DNA of 54,803 nucleotides from Candidatus Microbacterium stercoravium (GTDB taxonomy: Bacteria > Actinomycetota > Actinomycetes > Actinomycetales > Microbacteriaceae), in assembly GCA_019117025.1 (NCBI GenBank), contig DXAM01000092.1, forward strand, positions 1 through 54,803, read 5' to 3'. The position numbers were made by a program, and so were the translations under genes. Numbering within the stretch: position 1 is the stretch's first letter; each line of letters begins with the position of its first letter. Under the pieces are notes generated by a model. The model did no database searches. It saw only the letters and a list, made by a program, of their open reading frames with translations, and was not told where the DNA came from. Positions 15,494-25,429 of the stretch are shown in pieces.

Positions 15494-18349
15494 TCAGTCG
15501 CGCCCCGTGAGACCCCACGCATCTTCGTCTGCATCGTCGTCACCGGCGACCGGGATCCCGTCGAACTGCGCCTCGATCGGATCCGTCGGGTAACGGTCCG
15601 GAGATTCAGACGCGGCCTGCGGCTCGGGCGACGCGGGCGCGGGTGCGGGTGCGGCGGGGGCCGCGCCCTTCGGCGGCTCCTCCCCCTTGAGCTTCGCGAG
15701 AACCGATGCGAGCTGCTCGGGAGCCACCAGCACGTCGCGCGCCTTCGAGCCCTCGCTCGGGCCGACGATCTCGCGCGACTCGAGCAGGTCCATGAGGCGC
15801 CCGGCCTTCGCGAACCCGACGCGCAGCTTGCGCTGCAGCATCGACGTGGAGCCGAACTGGCTGGAGACGATCAGCTCGGTCGCGGCGAGCAGCACCTCGA
15901 GGTCGTCGCCGATGTCTTCGTCGATCTCCTTCTTCGGCGCCTCGAGCGCTTCCGCGACATCGGCGCGGTACTCGGGACGCGCCTGGTGGGTGACGTGCTT
16001 GACGACCGAATCGATCTCGGCCTCGGTGACCCACGCGCCCTGCAGTCGGAAGGGCTTGGACGAGCCCATGGGCGAGAACAGCGCGTCGCCCTGACCGATG
16101 AGCTTGTCGGCGCCCGGCCCGTCGAGGATCACTCGCGAATCGGTCACGCTGGTGACCGCGAACGCCATGCGCGAGGGCACGTTCGCCTTGATGAGTCCGG
16201 TCACGACGTCGACCGACGGCCGCTGGGTGGCCAGAACGAGGTGGATGCCCGATGCGCGGGCGAGCTGCGTGATGCGCACGATCGAGTCTTCGACGTCGCG
16301 CGGCGCCACCATCATGAGGTCGGCGAGCTCGTCGACGACGACGAGCAGGTACGGATACGGCTTGAGCACGCGCTCGGAGCCCGCGGGAAGCTGGATCTCG
16401 CCGGCGACGACCGCCTTGTTGAAGTCGTCGATGTGGCGGAACCCGAACGACGCGAGATCGTCGTACCGCATGTCCATCTCTTTCACGACCCACTGCAGCG
16501 CTTCAGCCGCCTTCTTGGGGTTCGTGATGATGGGCGTGATCAGGTGCGGAACGCCCGCATAGCTCGTGAGCTCCACGCGCTTGGGGTCGACGAGCACCAT
16601 GCGCACGTCGCTCGGCTTGGCGCGCATGAGCAGGCTCGTGATCATCGAGTTCACGAAGCTGGACTTGCCCGATCCGGTCGATCCCGCCACGAGCAGGTGC
16701 GGCATCTTGGCGAGGTTGGCCACGACGAAGCCGCCCGAGACGTCTTTGCCCACGCCGATCGTGAGCGGGTGCGTCGAGCGCTGCGCCGCGGGCGAGCGCA
16801 GGATGTCGCCGAGCGCGACGGTCTCGCGGTCGACGTTCGGGATCTCGATGCCGATCGCGCTCTTGCCGGGGATCGGCGCGAGGATGCGCACATCGTTCGA
16901 CGCGACGGCGTAGGAGATGTTGCTCGAGAGCTGCGTGATCTTCTCGACCTTCACGCCCGGGCCGAGCTCGACCTCGTACTGGGTCACCGTGGGACCGCGG
17001 GAGAACCCGGTGACGCGCGCGCCGACTTTGAAGTCTTCGAAGACCTTCTCGATCTGGGCGACCGTGCGGTCGTTGGCCTCTGAGCTGACGACCGCCGGAG
17101 GACCGGCCGCAAGGGCTGCCGGAGAAGGCAGCACGTAGGGGGCCTCGGGCGGCTGCGGACCGCGGGCGCCCGGGCCATCGGTGCCGAACCCGGAGATGCC
17201 GCCGATCTCGCCGGTGTCGCCATCATCGCCGTCGCCGATCAGGCCGAAGCCGGGATCGGGCGCGTCCGACGCATCGCGGAGCCGGTCGAGCGCGGGGCTG
17301 TTGAGCACCTCGGTGACCTGATCGGCGGGAGCGGCAGCGGGCTCGGCCGACGGCGCGAACGTCGGTCCCGTGGGCGTATCGACCTCGACGACCGAGTTGT
17401 CGTACCCGCGATCGGTCTGCTCGCCGAGCAGGTCGGTGAGGTGCTGAGGATCGGTGACGGCGTCGACGTCCTCTTCGCGGCCCGAGGCGTTGCGGCGCCA
17501 CCAGGGCAGCTCGTCGGCCCCGTCGAACAGCTCGGAGTCGGACTTCTTCCTGCGCCCCCGGCGACCGCGGGCGGGCTTGTCGTCGAGCACCTTCGTCGGC
17601 GTCGCATCGGTCGGTGCCGCTTCTGCTGCCGCCGAGCGCGGGGTGTCGTCGAACATCCACTCGTAGAGATCGCCGAGACGTCGCCCGATGCGGTTCGGCG
17701 GGGTCTTCGTGATGATCAGCAGGCTGAGGATGACGAATATGCCGAGCAGGGCATACCCGCCGATCGGCGTGATGAGCATCGCGAGCGGCTCGCCGAGCAG
17801 CCAGCCGAACAGACCGCCCGACGCGCTGAGAGCCGGCATTCCGTCGGCCGGGGCCGGACGGCCGAGGGCGATATGGCAGATCGCCGCGACCGAGATCGTG
17901 AACAGGGCGAAGCCGATGCCGACCCGGCCGTTGTCGTTGACCGAGGCGGGGTGGCGGAACAGCCACCCCGCGAGGAAGAGCAGCAGCACAGGGAACACGA
18001 ACGCCGTGCGGCCCATGACGAGGCCGAATGTGAAGGCGCTGATGTTCGCGGCGATCTCGTTGCCGATGAAGAACCACTCGGTCACGGCTCCGGCGACCGC
18101 GAGCAGCACGAGGAGGAACGGAAAGCCGTCGCGGCGGTCTTCGCGCTGCAGGTCTTCGGACCCGAAGGCACGGAACAGGCCGCCGACGCCGTGGGCCACC
18201 CCGTTCCACATGCGCACCGGAAGCGCCGGACGCTCAGGATCGTCGATGTGCTTCTTCGGCGCAGGCGCGGCCTTCTTCGGCGCTCCCTTCCCGGAAGCGC
18301 GCGAGGAGTTCTGACCCGAATTCTTGGGCGCGGTGGACGAGCGTGCCAT
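15494..18349 (-). CDS. ftsK: DNA translocase FtsK/SpoIIIE
   Basis: I start it at ATG 18349 ([12 protein letters not shown]), ten codons inside the track's ORF, giving 951 residues. The N-terminal part has a basic tail and about four transmembrane spans (roughly residues 70-230), then an acidic, proline-rich linker. The motor domain carries Walker A ([15 protein letters not shown]), Walker B ([15 protein letters not shown]) and [12 protein letters not shown]. The C-terminus holds the gamma winged-helix domain that reads KOPS ([29 protein letters not shown]). It pumps chromosome DNA through the division septum. A 17-residue Ala/Pro/Glu tail follows the gamma domain. Confidence 0.97.
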   Translation of the reverse strand: MARSSTAPKNSGQNSSRASGKGAPKKAAPAPKKHIDDPERPALPVRMWNGVAHGVGGLFRAFGSEDLQREDRRDGFPFLLVLLAVAGAVTEWFFIGNEIAANISAFTFGLVMGRTAFVFPVLLLFLAGWLFRHPASVNDNGRVGIGFALFTISVAAICHIALGRPAPADGMPALSASGGLFGWLLGEPLAMLITPIGGYALLGIFVILSLLIITKTPPNRIGRRLGDLYEWMFDDTPRSAAAEAAPTDATPTKVLDDKPARGRRGRRKKSDSELFDGADELPWWRRNASGREEDVDAVTDPQHLTDLLGEQTDRGYDNSVVEVDTPTGPTFAPSAEPAAAPADQVTEVLNSPALDRLRDASDAPDPGFGLIGDGDDGDTGEIGGISGFGTDGPGARGPQPPEAPYVLPSPAALAAGPPAVVSSEANDRTVAQIEKVFEDFKVGARVTGFSRGPTVTQYEVELGPGVKVEKITQLSSNISYAVASNDVRILAPIPGKSAIGIEIPNVDRETVALGDILRSPAAQRSTHPLTIGVGKDVSGGFVVANLAKMPHLLVAGSTGSGKSSFVNSMITSLLMRAKPSDVRMVLVDPKRVELTSYAGVPHLITPIITNPKKAAEALQWVVKEMDMRYDDLASFGFRHIDDFNKAVVAGEIQLPAGSERVLKPYPYLLVVVDELADLMMVAPRDVEDSIVRITQLARASGIHLVLATQRPSVDVVTGLIKANVPSRMAFAVTSVTDSRVILDGPGADKLIGQGDALFSPMGSSKPFRLQGAWVTEAEIDSVVKHVTHQARPEYRADVAEALEAPKKEIDEDIGDDLEVLLAATELIVSSQFGSTSMLQRKLRVGFAKAGRLMDLLESREIVGPSEGSKARDVLVAPEQLASVLAKLKGEEPPKGAAPAAPAPAPASPEPQAASESPDRYPTDPIEAQFDGIPVAGDDDADEDAWGLTGRD

Positions 18350-18399
18350 GGGCTCTACGGTACGCGCGACCCCCGACATTCGTAGGGAGGACGCGCAAA

Positions 18400-18427
18400 G
18401 CCCGGGCGAACCCGCAGGTCCCCGGGC
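18400..18427 (-). terminator. terminator of rnj
   Basis: GCCCGGG pairs across a 14-nt loop and is followed on the minus strand by TTTGC, 17 nt beyond the RNase J stop. Confidence 0.6.
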
Positions 18428-18443
18428 CCTGCGCGACCGACGG

Positions 18444-20120
18444 TTACGCCTCGATGACGAGGGGCACGATCATCGGACGACGACGCAGCCGCTGCCCGAC
18501 CCACCGGCCGATCGTGCGGCGCACGATCTGCGAGAGCGCGTGGTTGTCGCGCACGCCCTTCTGAGCGGCCTCTTCGAGCGCGGCGACGATCTTCGGACGG
18601 ATCTTGTCGAAGACCTTGTCGTCCTCCGCGAAGCCGCGGGCGTGGATCTCCGGACCGGTCACGATCTGGCCCGTCTTCGAATCGACCACGACGATGATCG
18701 AGATGAAGCCCTCCTCGCCGAGCACGCGTCGGTCCTTGAGGTCGGCGTCGGTGATCTCTCCGACGGACGAGCCGTCGACGTAGACGAAGCCGAGGTCGAG
18801 CTGCCCGGAGACCCACGCCTCGCCGTCCTTCAGGTCGACCGACGTGCCGTTCTCGACGATGAAGATGTTGTTCTCGGAGATGCCGGTCTGCTGCGCCAGG
18901 GCGGAGCTCGCCGCGAGGTGGCGGTACTCGCCGTGCACGGGGATGACGTTCTTCGGCCGCAGAATGTTGTAGCAGTACAGCAGTTCGCCGGCCGCGGCGT
19001 GGCCCGAGACGTGCACCTTGGCGTTCGCCTTGTGCACGACGTTCGCGCCCAGCTTCGTGAGGCCGTCGATCACGCGGTAGACCGCGTTCTCGTTGCCGGG
19101 GATGAGGCTGGAGGCGAGGATGACGGTGTCGTCCTCCCCCGGGGTGATCGCGTGGTCGAGGTTCGCCATGCGGCTGAGGACGGCCATCGGCTCGCCCTGC
19201 GAACCGGTCGACATGTACACGATCTGGTGGTCGGGGATGTCGTGCGACTTCTTGTAGTCGACGAACGTGCCGTCGGGCACCGTGAGATACCCGAGCTGCT
19301 GTGCGATCGTCATGTTGCGCACCATCGAGCGTCCGAGCAGGGCCACACGGCGGCCGTTCGAGACGGCGGCATCGATGACCTGCTGCACGCGATGCACGTG
19401 ACTCGAGAAGCTCGCGACGATGACGCGTCCGCGCGTCTTCGACATCACCTGGTCGATGACCGGCCCGATCTGGCGTTCGGTCGGGGTGAAGCCCGGCACC
19501 TCGGCGTTCGTCGAGTCGGGCAGGAAGAGGTCGATGCCCTCTTCCCCCAGCCGCGCGAATGCCCGCAGGTCGGTGATGCGGCCGTCGAGCGGCAGCTGAT
19601 CCATCTTGAAGTCACCGGTGTGCAGCACGAGGCCCGCTTCGGTGCGGATCGCGACGGCGAGCGCGTCGGGGATCGAGTGGTTCACCGCGACGAACTCGAG
19701 CTCGAAGCCGTCGACCTGGCGGGTCTCGTCCTCACGCACGACGTGCGTGACCGGCGTGATCCGGTGTTCCTTGAGCTTCGCGGTCACGAGCGCGAGCGTG
19801 AGCTTCGAGCCGTAGATCGGGATGTCCTCGCGCATGCGCAGCAGGTACGGCACGGCTCCGATGTGGTCTTCATGGCCGTGGGTGAGCACGAGGCCGACGA
19901 TGTCGTTCAGGCGACTGCGCAGCGGCTCCATGTCGGGCAGGATCAGGTCGACGCCGGGCTGGTGCTCCTCCGGGAACAGCACGCCGCAGTCGAGCAGCAG
20001 GATCTTGCCGTCGAACTCGTACATGGCCATGTTGCGGCCGACCTCGCCGAGGCCGCCGAGCGGTGTCACGCGCAGGGCGCCGGAGTCGAGTGAGGGCGGG
20101 TCGAAAACAGGGGTGGTCAT
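18444..20120 (-). CDS. rnj: ribonuclease J
   Basis: The start is ATG 20120 ([14 protein letters not shown]), preceded by GGAAAGG; the track starts inside dapA. The 558-residue protein is a metallo-beta-lactamase/beta-CASP nuclease with the zinc motif [13 protein letters not shown] (about residues 80-92), TGDFKMD, and the beta-CASP segments [11 protein letters not shown] and [15 protein letters not shown], with [10 protein letters not shown] near the C-terminal third. RNase J combines 5'-to-3' exonuclease and endonuclease activity in RNA maturation and decay. It follows dapA by 34 nt, the usual actinobacterial pair. Confidence 0.97.
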   Translation of the reverse strand: MTTPVFDPPSLDSGALRVTPLGGLGEVGRNMAMYEFDGKILLLDCGVLFPEEHQPGVDLILPDMEPLRSRLNDIVGLVLTHGHEDHIGAVPYLLRMREDIPIYGSKLTLALVTAKLKEHRITPVTHVVREDETRQVDGFELEFVAVNHSIPDALAVAIRTEAGLVLHTGDFKMDQLPLDGRITDLRAFARLGEEGIDLFLPDSTNAEVPGFTPTERQIGPVIDQVMSKTRGRVIVASFSSHVHRVQQVIDAAVSNGRRVALLGRSMVRNMTIAQQLGYLTVPDGTFVDYKKSHDIPDHQIVYMSTGSQGEPMAVLSRMANLDHAITPGEDDTVILASSLIPGNENAVYRVIDGLTKLGANVVHKANAKVHVSGHAAAGELLYCYNILRPKNVIPVHGEYRHLAASSALAQQTGISENNIFIVENGTSVDLKDGEAWVSGQLDLGFVYVDGSSVGEITDADLKDRRVLGEEGFISIIVVVDSKTGQIVTGPEIHARGFAEDDKVFDKIRPKIVAALEEAAQKGVRDNHALSQIVRRTIGRWVGQRLRRRPMIVPLVIEA

Positions 20121-20154
20121 TGTGCCTTTCCGCGCTGTCGCGCAGGGGTGGTCG

Positions 20155-21132
20155 TCACCGTGTGGTGCCAGGCACCTTGGGCAGAGCACCGCCCGCGGCC
20201 GCGTTGCGGTCGGGGCGGAAGTTCGAGAGATCCACGCCTTCGATGTCGGTCACGAGGGCGAGTTCGTCCTCGATCACGGCGGCTTCCCATTCCTCGGGCC
20301 CGACGAGCGGCAGGCGCACGCGGGGGCTCGAGATGCGGCCGAGGCCGTGCAGGACGTACTTCGTGGATACCGTGCCCGGAACGTGAGTCATCACGGCGCG
20401 GACGAGCGGCTCGAGCTTCTTGTGCTGCTCGGTGGCGGTGGTGAGGTCGCCGCGGTTGACCGCGTCGACGATGGTTCGATATGGGCCGGCGGCGATGTTC
20501 GCCGTGACGCCGATGAGGCCCGAGGCGCCGATGGACAGAGCAGGCAGCGCATTGGCGTCGTCGCCCGAGAAGTACATGAGGTCGGTCTGGTTCAGAACGC
20601 GGCTGACCTCGCTGAAATCGCCCTTCGCGTCCTTGACCGCGAGGATGTTGGGGTGCTTCGCGAGACGCAGGAACGTCTCGTAGTGGATCGGCACGCCGGT
20701 GCGGCCGGGGATGTCGTAGAGGATGACCGGAAGATCGGTCGAATCGGCGATGAGCCGGAAGTGCGTGAGAATGCCCGCCTGGGTCGGCTTGTTGTAGTAC
20801 GGCGTGACGATCATGATGCCGTCGGCGCCGAGGCGCTCGCTCTTCGTGTACAGATCGATCGCGTGCGCGGTCTCGTTGGACCCGCCGCCGGTGATGATCT
20901 TCGCGCGCCCGGACGATACGCTCTTGCCGACCTCGACGAGTTTGAGCTTCTCGGGGTCGGTCAGCGTCGAGGTCTCACCCGTGGTGCCCGTGACGACGAT
21001 GCCGTCGGCGCCCGCCTCGATCACCTCGTCCATGAGCTTCTCGGTCGCGTCCCAGTCGACTTCGCCGTCGGCCGTCATCGGCGTGACGAGGGCGACGAGA
21101 ACCTGTCCGAACGGGTTTGCGGGCTGCGTCAT
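20155..21132 (-). CDS. dapA: 4-hydroxy-tetrahydrodipicolinate synthase DapA
   Basis: A 325-residue TIM-barrel aldolase that condenses pyruvate with aspartate semialdehyde, the entry to lysine and diaminopimelate. The pyruvate-binding TGTTGE motif, the tyrosine region TPYYNKP and the Schiff-base lysine in ILAVKDAKGDF are all present. The length is slightly above the usual roughly 295-300 because of a C-terminal tail (PDRNAAAGGALPKVPG). Its ATG overlaps the folA stop by 4 nt, so it is translated with folA. dapB, the next pathway enzyme, lies about 4 kb away. Confidence 0.97.
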   Translation of the reverse strand: MTQPANPFGQVLVALVTPMTADGEVDWDATEKLMDEVIEAGADGIVVTGTTGETSTLTDPEKLKLVEVGKSVSSGRAKIITGGGSNETAHAIDLYTKSERLGADGIMIVTPYYNKPTQAGILTHFRLIADSTDLPVILYDIPGRTGVPIHYETFLRLAKHPNILAVKDAKGDFSEVSRVLNQTDLMYFSGDDANALPALSIGASGLIGVTANIAAGPYRTIVDAVNRGDLTTATEQHKKLEPLVRAVMTHVPGTVSTKYVLHGLGRISSPRVRLPLVGPEEWEAAVIEDELALVTDIEGVDLSNFRPDRNAAAGGALPKVPGTTR

Positions 21133-21644
21133 TGCTCTAGGCTAGCGCGCGCGGCTGAAAGCGTGTATCGCACGAAGCGATACCGCGTGCCCGTGCGGCT
21201 GGTGTGCCAGCCCTCGTGCGGATCGATCGATGATCGGATCCACTCCGTGCCGAGCCGCGGCGCACGGGTGTCGCCCGCGACGTCGAGGTCGATCTCGGTG
21301 ACCGAGATCTCATCGAGGTGCGGCAGCGCCTGAGCATAGATCTGGCCGCCGCCGATCACCCATGCCTCGTCGTCGGCCGCGCGGACGGCGTCGTGCAGTG
21401 AGAGGACGGTCTCTCCGCCCGGCGCCCGGAAAGTCGGATCCCTCGTGATGACGATGTTGCGTCGCCCGGGGAGCGGGCGGAACCGCTCGGGGAACGATTC
21501 CCACGTGCGGCGCCCCATGATCACGGCTGAGCCGGAGGTGACCCGCTTGAAGTGGGCCAAGTCTTCGGGCACGTGCCAGGGCATGCCTCCGTCAGCGCCG
21601 ACGATCCCGCCGTGGGCCTCTGCCCAGATCGCTCTGAGTGCCAC
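21129..21644 (-). CDS. folA: dihydrofolate reductase
   Basis: A 171-residue enzyme that reduces dihydrofolate to tetrahydrofolate. GADGGMPWHVPEDLAHFKRVTSGSAVIMGRRTWESFP gives the folate-binding loop, the catalytic acidic residue (PED) and the NADPH motif, and VIGGGQIYAQAL closes the cofactor site. The start is GTG 21644, three bases after the thyA stop. The pairing with thyA is functional: ThyA makes dihydrofolate and FolA recycles it. Confidence 0.97.
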   Translation of the reverse strand: MALRAIWAEAHGGIVGADGGMPWHVPEDLAHFKRVTSGSAVIMGRRTWESFPERFRPLPGRRNIVITRDPTFRAPGGETVLSLHDAVRAADDEAWVIGGGQIYAQALPHLDEISVTEIDLDVAGDTRAPRLGTEWIRSSIDPHEGWHTSRTGTRYRFVRYTLSAARASLEQ

Positions 21645-21647
21645 GGC

Positions 21648-22454
21648 TCAGACCGCGACGGCGCCGCGGATCGCCGGGTGGTGCTCGTAGCCGACGAGGT
21701 CGAAGTCTTCGTAGGCATAGTCGAAGATGGTGTCGGCGCGGCGCAACGAGAGCGTCGGGTAGGGGTAGGGAGCCCGCGAGAGCTGCTCGGCGACCTGCTC
21801 GCGGTGGTTGTCGTAGATGTGGCAGTCGCCGCCGGTCCACACGAACTCTCCCGGCTCCAGGCCCGCCTGCTGCGCCATCATCATCGTGAGCATCGCGTAG
21901 CTCGCGATGTTGAACGGCACGCCGAGGAAGAGGTCGGCGCTGCGCTGGTAGAGCTGGCAGCTGAGGCGCCCGTCGGCGACGTAGAACTGGAACATCGCGT
22001 GGCAGGGCGGCAGCGCCATGTCGTCGATCTCGGCCGGATTCCACGCGGAGACGATCATGCGCCGCGAATCGGGTGTCGTGGTGATCTGCTCCATCACCTT
22101 CTGGATCTGGTCGACGTGGCCGCCATCGGGCGTCGGCCACGAGCGCCATTGCACGCCGTACACGGGACCGAGATCGCCGTTCTCATCCGCCCACTCGTCC
22201 CAGATCCTGACGCCCCGCTCCTGCAGCCAGCGCACGTTCGAATCGCCGCGCAGGAACCACAGGAGCTCGAGCGCGATCGACTTGAAGTGCACGCGCTTGG
22301 TCGTGATGAGCGGGAACCCCTTCGACAGGTCATAGCGCAGCTGTCGGCCGAAAACGCTGGTGGTCCCGGTGCCCGTGCGGTCGGACTTGTGAGATCCGTT
22401 CGCGATCACATCGCGCAGCAGGTCTTCGTAGGGTGTCGGGATCGCATCGGACAT
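21648..22454 (-). CDS. thyA: thymidylate synthase ThyA
   Basis: A 268-residue enzyme that methylates dUMP to dTMP using methylene-tetrahydrofolate. The catalytic cysteine sits in [10 protein letters not shown], substrate arginines in [12 protein letters not shown], and the C-terminal segment GDCHIYDNH...[21 protein letters not shown] is complete. It is the first gene of the thyA-folA-dapA-rnj run. TAGGGT lies 6 nt before the ATG, with GGGAG overlapping the gap, so the mRNA may be leaderless or nearly so. nagB is transcribed divergently 54 bp away. Confidence 0.98.
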   Translation of the reverse strand: MSDAIPTPYEDLLRDVIANGSHKSDRTGTGTTSVFGRQLRYDLSKGFPLITTKRVHFKSIALELLWFLRGDSNVRWLQERGVRIWDEWADENGDLGPVYGVQWRSWPTPDGGHVDQIQKVMEQITTTPDSRRMIVSAWNPAEIDDMALPPCHAMFQFYVADGRLSCQLYQRSADLFLGVPFNIASYAMLTMMMAQQAGLEPGEFVWTGGDCHIYDNHREQVAEQLSRAPYPYPTLSLRRADTIFDYAYEDFDLVGYEHHPAIRGAVAV

Positions 22455-22476
22455 GCTCCCACCCTACGGCTAGGTT
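22448..22476 (+). promoter_or_regulatory. promoter of nagB-nagA
   Basis: CGGACA, a 17-bp spacer and TAGGTT. The -35 lies within the first codons of thyA. The nagB leader would be about 25 nt and contains AAGGAG. Confidence 0.5.
22461..22466 (-). promoter_or_regulatory. -10 box of thyA
   Basis: TAGGGT on the minus strand, 6 nt before the thyA ATG, in the spacing typical of leaderless genes. Confidence 0.4.
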
Positions 22477-22508
22477 TGATCTCATCGGCTGACAGAGAAG
22501 GAGCAATC

Positions 22509-23282
22509 GTGGCAGAGGTCGTCATCGTATCCACCCCCGCAGACGCGGGCCGCCTCGCGGCGGAGAGCATCGAGCGCAGGCTGGCCGCATCCGAGCGTCC
22601 GGTGCTCGGCGTGGCCACCGGATCCACCCCCCTCGAGACCTATCGTGCGCTCGCCGAGCGCGGCACGGATCTCACGGGCGTCACGGCGTTCGCGCTCGAC
22701 GAGTACGTCGGCCTGCCCGACGGGCATCCGGAGGGCTATCGTGCCGTGCTCGAGCGCGAGTTCTGCGAGGTGACCGGGTTCGATCCGTCGCGGCTGAACG
22801 TGCCGGATGCATCGGTCGAGGGCCTCGAGACGGCGGGCCCGCGGTACGAATCCCTCATCAGCGAAGCCGGCGGCATCGACGTGCAGATCCTCGGCATCGG
22901 CACCGACGGACACATCGGCTTCAACGAACCCGGTTCGAGCCTCGCGAGCCGTACTCGCGTGAAGACCCTCGCCGGGCAGACGCGCCGCGACAATGCGCGG
23001 TTCTTCGCATCCATCGACGAGGTGCCGATCCACTGCGTGACGCAGGGGCTCGGCACCATCCGCGACGCGCGCCACCTGATCCTGCTCGCGTTCGGCCCGT
23101 CGAAGGCCAACGCCATCCGTGCGGCGCTGGAGGGCCCGGTCTCGAGCAGCGTTCCGGCCTCGCTGATCCAGCTGCACCCGAGCGTGACCGTGCTGATCGA
23201 CGAGCCGTGCGCCGCCAAGCTCGAGCACGCCGACTACTACCGCATGGCGTACGACAACAAGCCCTCGTGGCAGACCCTGTGA
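22509..23282 (+). CDS. nagB: glucosamine-6-phosphate deaminase NagB
   Basis: The start is GTG 22509 (read VAEVVIVSTPADAG), because AGAAGGAG lies 6 nt upstream; the track's long ORF is an artefact of open upstream sequence. The 257-residue enzyme turns glucosamine-6-phosphate into fructose-6-phosphate and ammonia. VATGSTPLETY binds phosphate, ALDEYVGLP carries the catalytic Asp, and GIGTDGHIGFNEP carries the His/Glu ring-opening residues. It overlaps nagA, so the two steps from N-acetylglucosamine-6-phosphate to glycolysis are coexpressed. Confidence 0.97.
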   Translation: MAEVVIVSTPADAGRLAAESIERRLAASERPVLGVATGSTPLETYRALAERGTDLTGVTAFALDEYVGLPDGHPEGYRAVLEREFCEVTGFDPSRLNVPDASVEGLETAGPRYESLISEAGGIDVQILGIGTDGHIGFNEPGSSLASRTRVKTLAGQTRRDNARFFASIDEVPIHCVTQGLGTIRDARHLILLAFGPSKANAIRAALEGPVSSSVPASLIQLHPSVTVLIDEPCAAKLEHADYYRMAYDNKPSWQTL

Positions 23283-24415
23283 CCGAACGGCTCCTGATCC
23301 GCGGCGCCGACCTCGTCGATCACGACGGTCGGCGCCGCGGATGGCTGCTGCTCGAGTCCGGTGCCGTCATCGGCTCCGGCGATGGCCCGGAGCCCGCCGC
23401 GGATCGCGTGATCGACGCCGCCGGCCGCGTCGTGACGCCCGGCTTCGTCGACCTGCACAATCACGGCGGCGCCGGAATCGCATTCGACGACGAGGCCGAT
23501 CCGACGGCCGCCCTCGCGTTCCATCGGTCGCACGGGACGACCAGGCAGCTGCTCAGCCTCGTGTCGGCCCCGATCGACGCGCTCGAGCGCAGCCTGTCGC
23601 GGATCGCGGCGCTCACACGAGCCGACCCGCTCGTCCTCGGCGCCCATCTCGAGGGGCCGTTCCTCGCCGATGCGCGCCGCGGGGCGCACGATCCGGCGTC
23701 GCTGCGCAACCCCGACCCCGACGCCGTCTCGCGCCTGCTGGCCGCCGGCGACGGCGCACTGCGCATGGTCACCCTCGCGCCCGAGCGCGACGGATCCGCG
23801 CAGGCGCAGGAGCGCCTGCAGCAGGGCGGCGTCGCGGTCGCCGTCGGGCACACCGATGCCGGCTACGACGACGCGCGCGCGGCCTTCGACCGCGGGGCGA
23901 CCATCCTCACCCACGCGTTCAACGCGATGCGCCAGATCGAGCACCGCGCGCCGGGCCCGGTGATCGCGGCCGTCGATGCGGGCGCCGTGCTCGAGCTGAT
24001 CCTCGACGGCATCCACGTGCACCCGTCGGTCGCCGGCGCCGCGTTCCGCATGGCGCCCGGCCGCCTGGCTCTCGTAACGGATGCGATGTCGGCCGCGGGG
24101 CGCCCCGACGGCCCGTACACGCTCGGCGGACTCGACGTGGTCGTCGCGCACGGCTCCGCCCGGCTCGCCGGCACATCGACGCTCGCCGGATCCGTGCTGA
24201 CGCAGGACGTCGCGCTGCGGCAGGCGATCGAGCATGCCGGCGTGGATCCCGTCCACGCCGTGACCGCCCTCACTGCGACGCCCGCGCGCGCCCTGGGGCG
24301 GCCGGACCTCGGCTCGTTCCGAACGGGTGCGCGGGCAGATGTGCTGGTCCTCGCCGACGACTGGTCGCCCACCGTCGTGATCGCCGAGGGCCGTGTGCTC
24401 ACGCCGTTCCCCTGA
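23279..24415 (+). CDS. nagA: N-acetylglucosamine-6-phosphate deacetylase NagA
   Basis: The start is GTG 23279, which overlaps the nagB stop (GTGA); the track's ATG lies inside nagB. The 378-residue amidohydrolase removes acetate from N-acetylglucosamine-6-phosphate. Metal and catalytic residues are visible in order: DLHNHGGAG, HLEGPFL, VGHTDAGYDDA, THAFNAM and LVTDAMSAAG. The substrate may come from chitin or from recycled cell wall. No DasR-type site is obvious upstream of nagB. Confidence 0.96.
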   Translation: MTERLLIRGADLVDHDGRRRGWLLLESGAVIGSGDGPEPAADRVIDAAGRVVTPGFVDLHNHGGAGIAFDDEADPTAALAFHRSHGTTRQLLSLVSAPIDALERSLSRIAALTRADPLVLGAHLEGPFLADARRGAHDPASLRNPDPDAVSRLLAAGDGALRMVTLAPERDGSAQAQERLQQGGVAVAVGHTDAGYDDARAAFDRGATILTHAFNAMRQIEHRAPGPVIAAVDAGAVLELILDGIHVHPSVAGAAFRMAPGRLALVTDAMSAAGRPDGPYTLGGLDVVVAHGSARLAGTSTLAGSVLTQDVALRQAIEHAGVDPVHAVTALTATPARALGRPDLGSFRTGARADVLVLADDWSPTVVIAEGRVLTPFP

Positions 24416-24429
24416 CGACTGCTGATCGA

Positions 24430-24435
24430 TAGGCT
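24430..24435 (+). promoter_or_regulatory. -10 box of the OsmC gene
   Basis: TAGGCT, about 40 nt before the OsmC start; the leader contains GAGGAG. No clear -35 is seen. Confidence 0.35.
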
Positions 24436-24475
24436 GGCCACGACCCGCACACCCCAATCCGTTCGAGGAGTCACT

Positions 24476-24898
24476 ATGTCTGTCACCAGCGAAGCCACTG
24501 CCACCTGGTCGGGAAGTCTGCCCGAGGGATCCGGCTCCGTCACCGCCGCGAGCGGCATCGGCACCTTCCCGATCAACTGGAAGGCGCGCAGCGAGGGCGG
24601 GGAGCCCACGACCACGCCGGAGGAGCTCATCGCCGCCGCGCACTCGTCGTGCTTCAACATGGCGCTGTCGAACGAGCTCGGTCAGGCCGGCTTCACCCCC
24701 GACAATGTCCGCACGACCGCGTCCGTCACGTTCGTTCCGGGTACCGGCATCACCGGCAGCCACCTCAACGTGTCCGCCTCGATCCCGGAGATCTCCGAGG
24801 AGAAGTTCGAGGAGATCGCCAACGGCGCGAAGGCCGGCTGCCCGGTCTCGCAGGCGCTCGCAGGCATCGAGATCACGATCGAGGCCTCGCTGGCGTAG
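24476..24898 (+). CDS. OsmC-family peroxiredoxin
   Basis: A 140-residue protein with the two redox cysteines of OsmC/Ohr proteins at about Cys59 (AAAHSSCFNMAL) and Cys122 (AKAGCPVSQALAG). These thiol peroxidases reduce organic hydroperoxides in the cytoplasm. TTTPEELIAAAHSSCF and the lack of an Ohr-type N-terminus favour the OsmC branch over Ohr. GAGGAG precedes the ATG. It has its own -10-like box and a strong stem-loop after its stop, so it is probably monocistronic. Confidence 0.95.
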   Translation: MSVTSEATATWSGSLPEGSGSVTAASGIGTFPINWKARSEGGEPTTTPEELIAAAHSSCFNMALSNELGQAGFTPDNVRTTASVTFVPGTGITGSHLNVSASIPEISEEKFEEIANGAKAGCPVSQALAGIEITIEASLA

Positions 24899-24917
24899 CA
24901 CCGGCTCGCCGGGCTCC

Positions 24918-24966
24918 GACGCCTCTGTCCCGCAGGGCGCTTCGCGTGCGGCGGGACAGAGGCGTC
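24918..24966. terminator. bidirectional terminator between osmC and the TPR-like gene
   Basis: GACGCCTCTGTCCCGC and its exact complement form a 16-bp stem with a 17-nt loop. It lies between convergent genes, ending 8 nt before the membrane-protein stop. The inner stem has the TGTCCCG core shared with two other intergenic hairpins here. No T-tract. Confidence 0.7.
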
Positions 24967-24973
24967 TTCTGCG

Positions 24974-25429
24974 CTATCGGACGGCCCGCTCGAGGCGGAT
25001 CGCCTGGCGGGTCGCTTGACGCGCGCGCTTGCGATCGCCGGCCGCGTCGTAGACGACGCCGAGCCGGAACCACGATCGCCAGTCCTCCGGAGCATGCTCG
25101 ACCGCGGCTCGGTAAGTCGGGAAGAGCGCGTCTGCGTCACGCTGCACGACGCGCCCCGACGGGCGCAGCTCGACCTCTTCGTCCGGGAGCAAGCCCTCGG
25201 CGTCGAGGCGCTTCGCGAGCTGTTCCGCGCGCCATCCGAACCACAGCTCCCGGCAGAGCGCCCAGGCTCCGAGGAATGGGAAGACGATGAGCGCAATGCC
25301 CATGATGAGCGCGACCGGCTCGCCGTCATCGATTCCCACGCGGATGAACGAGACCGCCCGGCCGCCGAGCAGCCAGATGTACAGGGCGAACGCCGCTGCC
25401 ATGACGACGACGCCGATGCGTGTCGCCAT
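24974..25429 (-). CDS. small membrane protein with a TPR-like tail
   Basis: I start it at ATG 25429, which shares one base with the dapB stop (TGATG); the track begins at a TTG one codon earlier. The 151-residue protein has two hydrophobic segments (GVVVMAAAFALYIWLLGG and VALIMGIALIVFPFLGAWAL), then a soluble C-terminus with a TPR-like helical pair (YRAAVEHAPEDWRSWFRLGVVYDAAGDRKRARQATRQAIRL). It is probably translated with dapB. I do not recognise the family. The tail could mediate protein contacts; nothing shows a link to lysine synthesis beyond position. Confidence 0.8.
   Translation of the reverse strand: MATRIGVVVMAAAFALYIWLLGGRAVSFIRVGIDDGEPVALIMGIALIVFPFLGAWALCRELWFGWRAEQLAKRLDAEGLLPDEEVELRPSGRVVQRDADALFPTYRAAVEHAPEDWRSWFRLGVVYDAAGDRKRARQATRQAIRLERAVR

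Noticed and set aside
15470-17083. 537-aa plus-strand ORF opposite ftsK
   Set aside because: Arg/Asp/His-rich product with no domain; it is the antisense shadow of a certain FtsK frame in GC-rich DNA.
18324-20093. 589-aa plus-strand ORF opposite rnj
   Set aside because: Shadow of RNase J; product is Arg/Asp/Val-rich with no recognisable motif.
24918-24966. Hairpin as a CRISPR repeat or attachment site
   Set aside because: A single copy at this length between convergent gene ends fits a terminator; no array or integrase gene is near.
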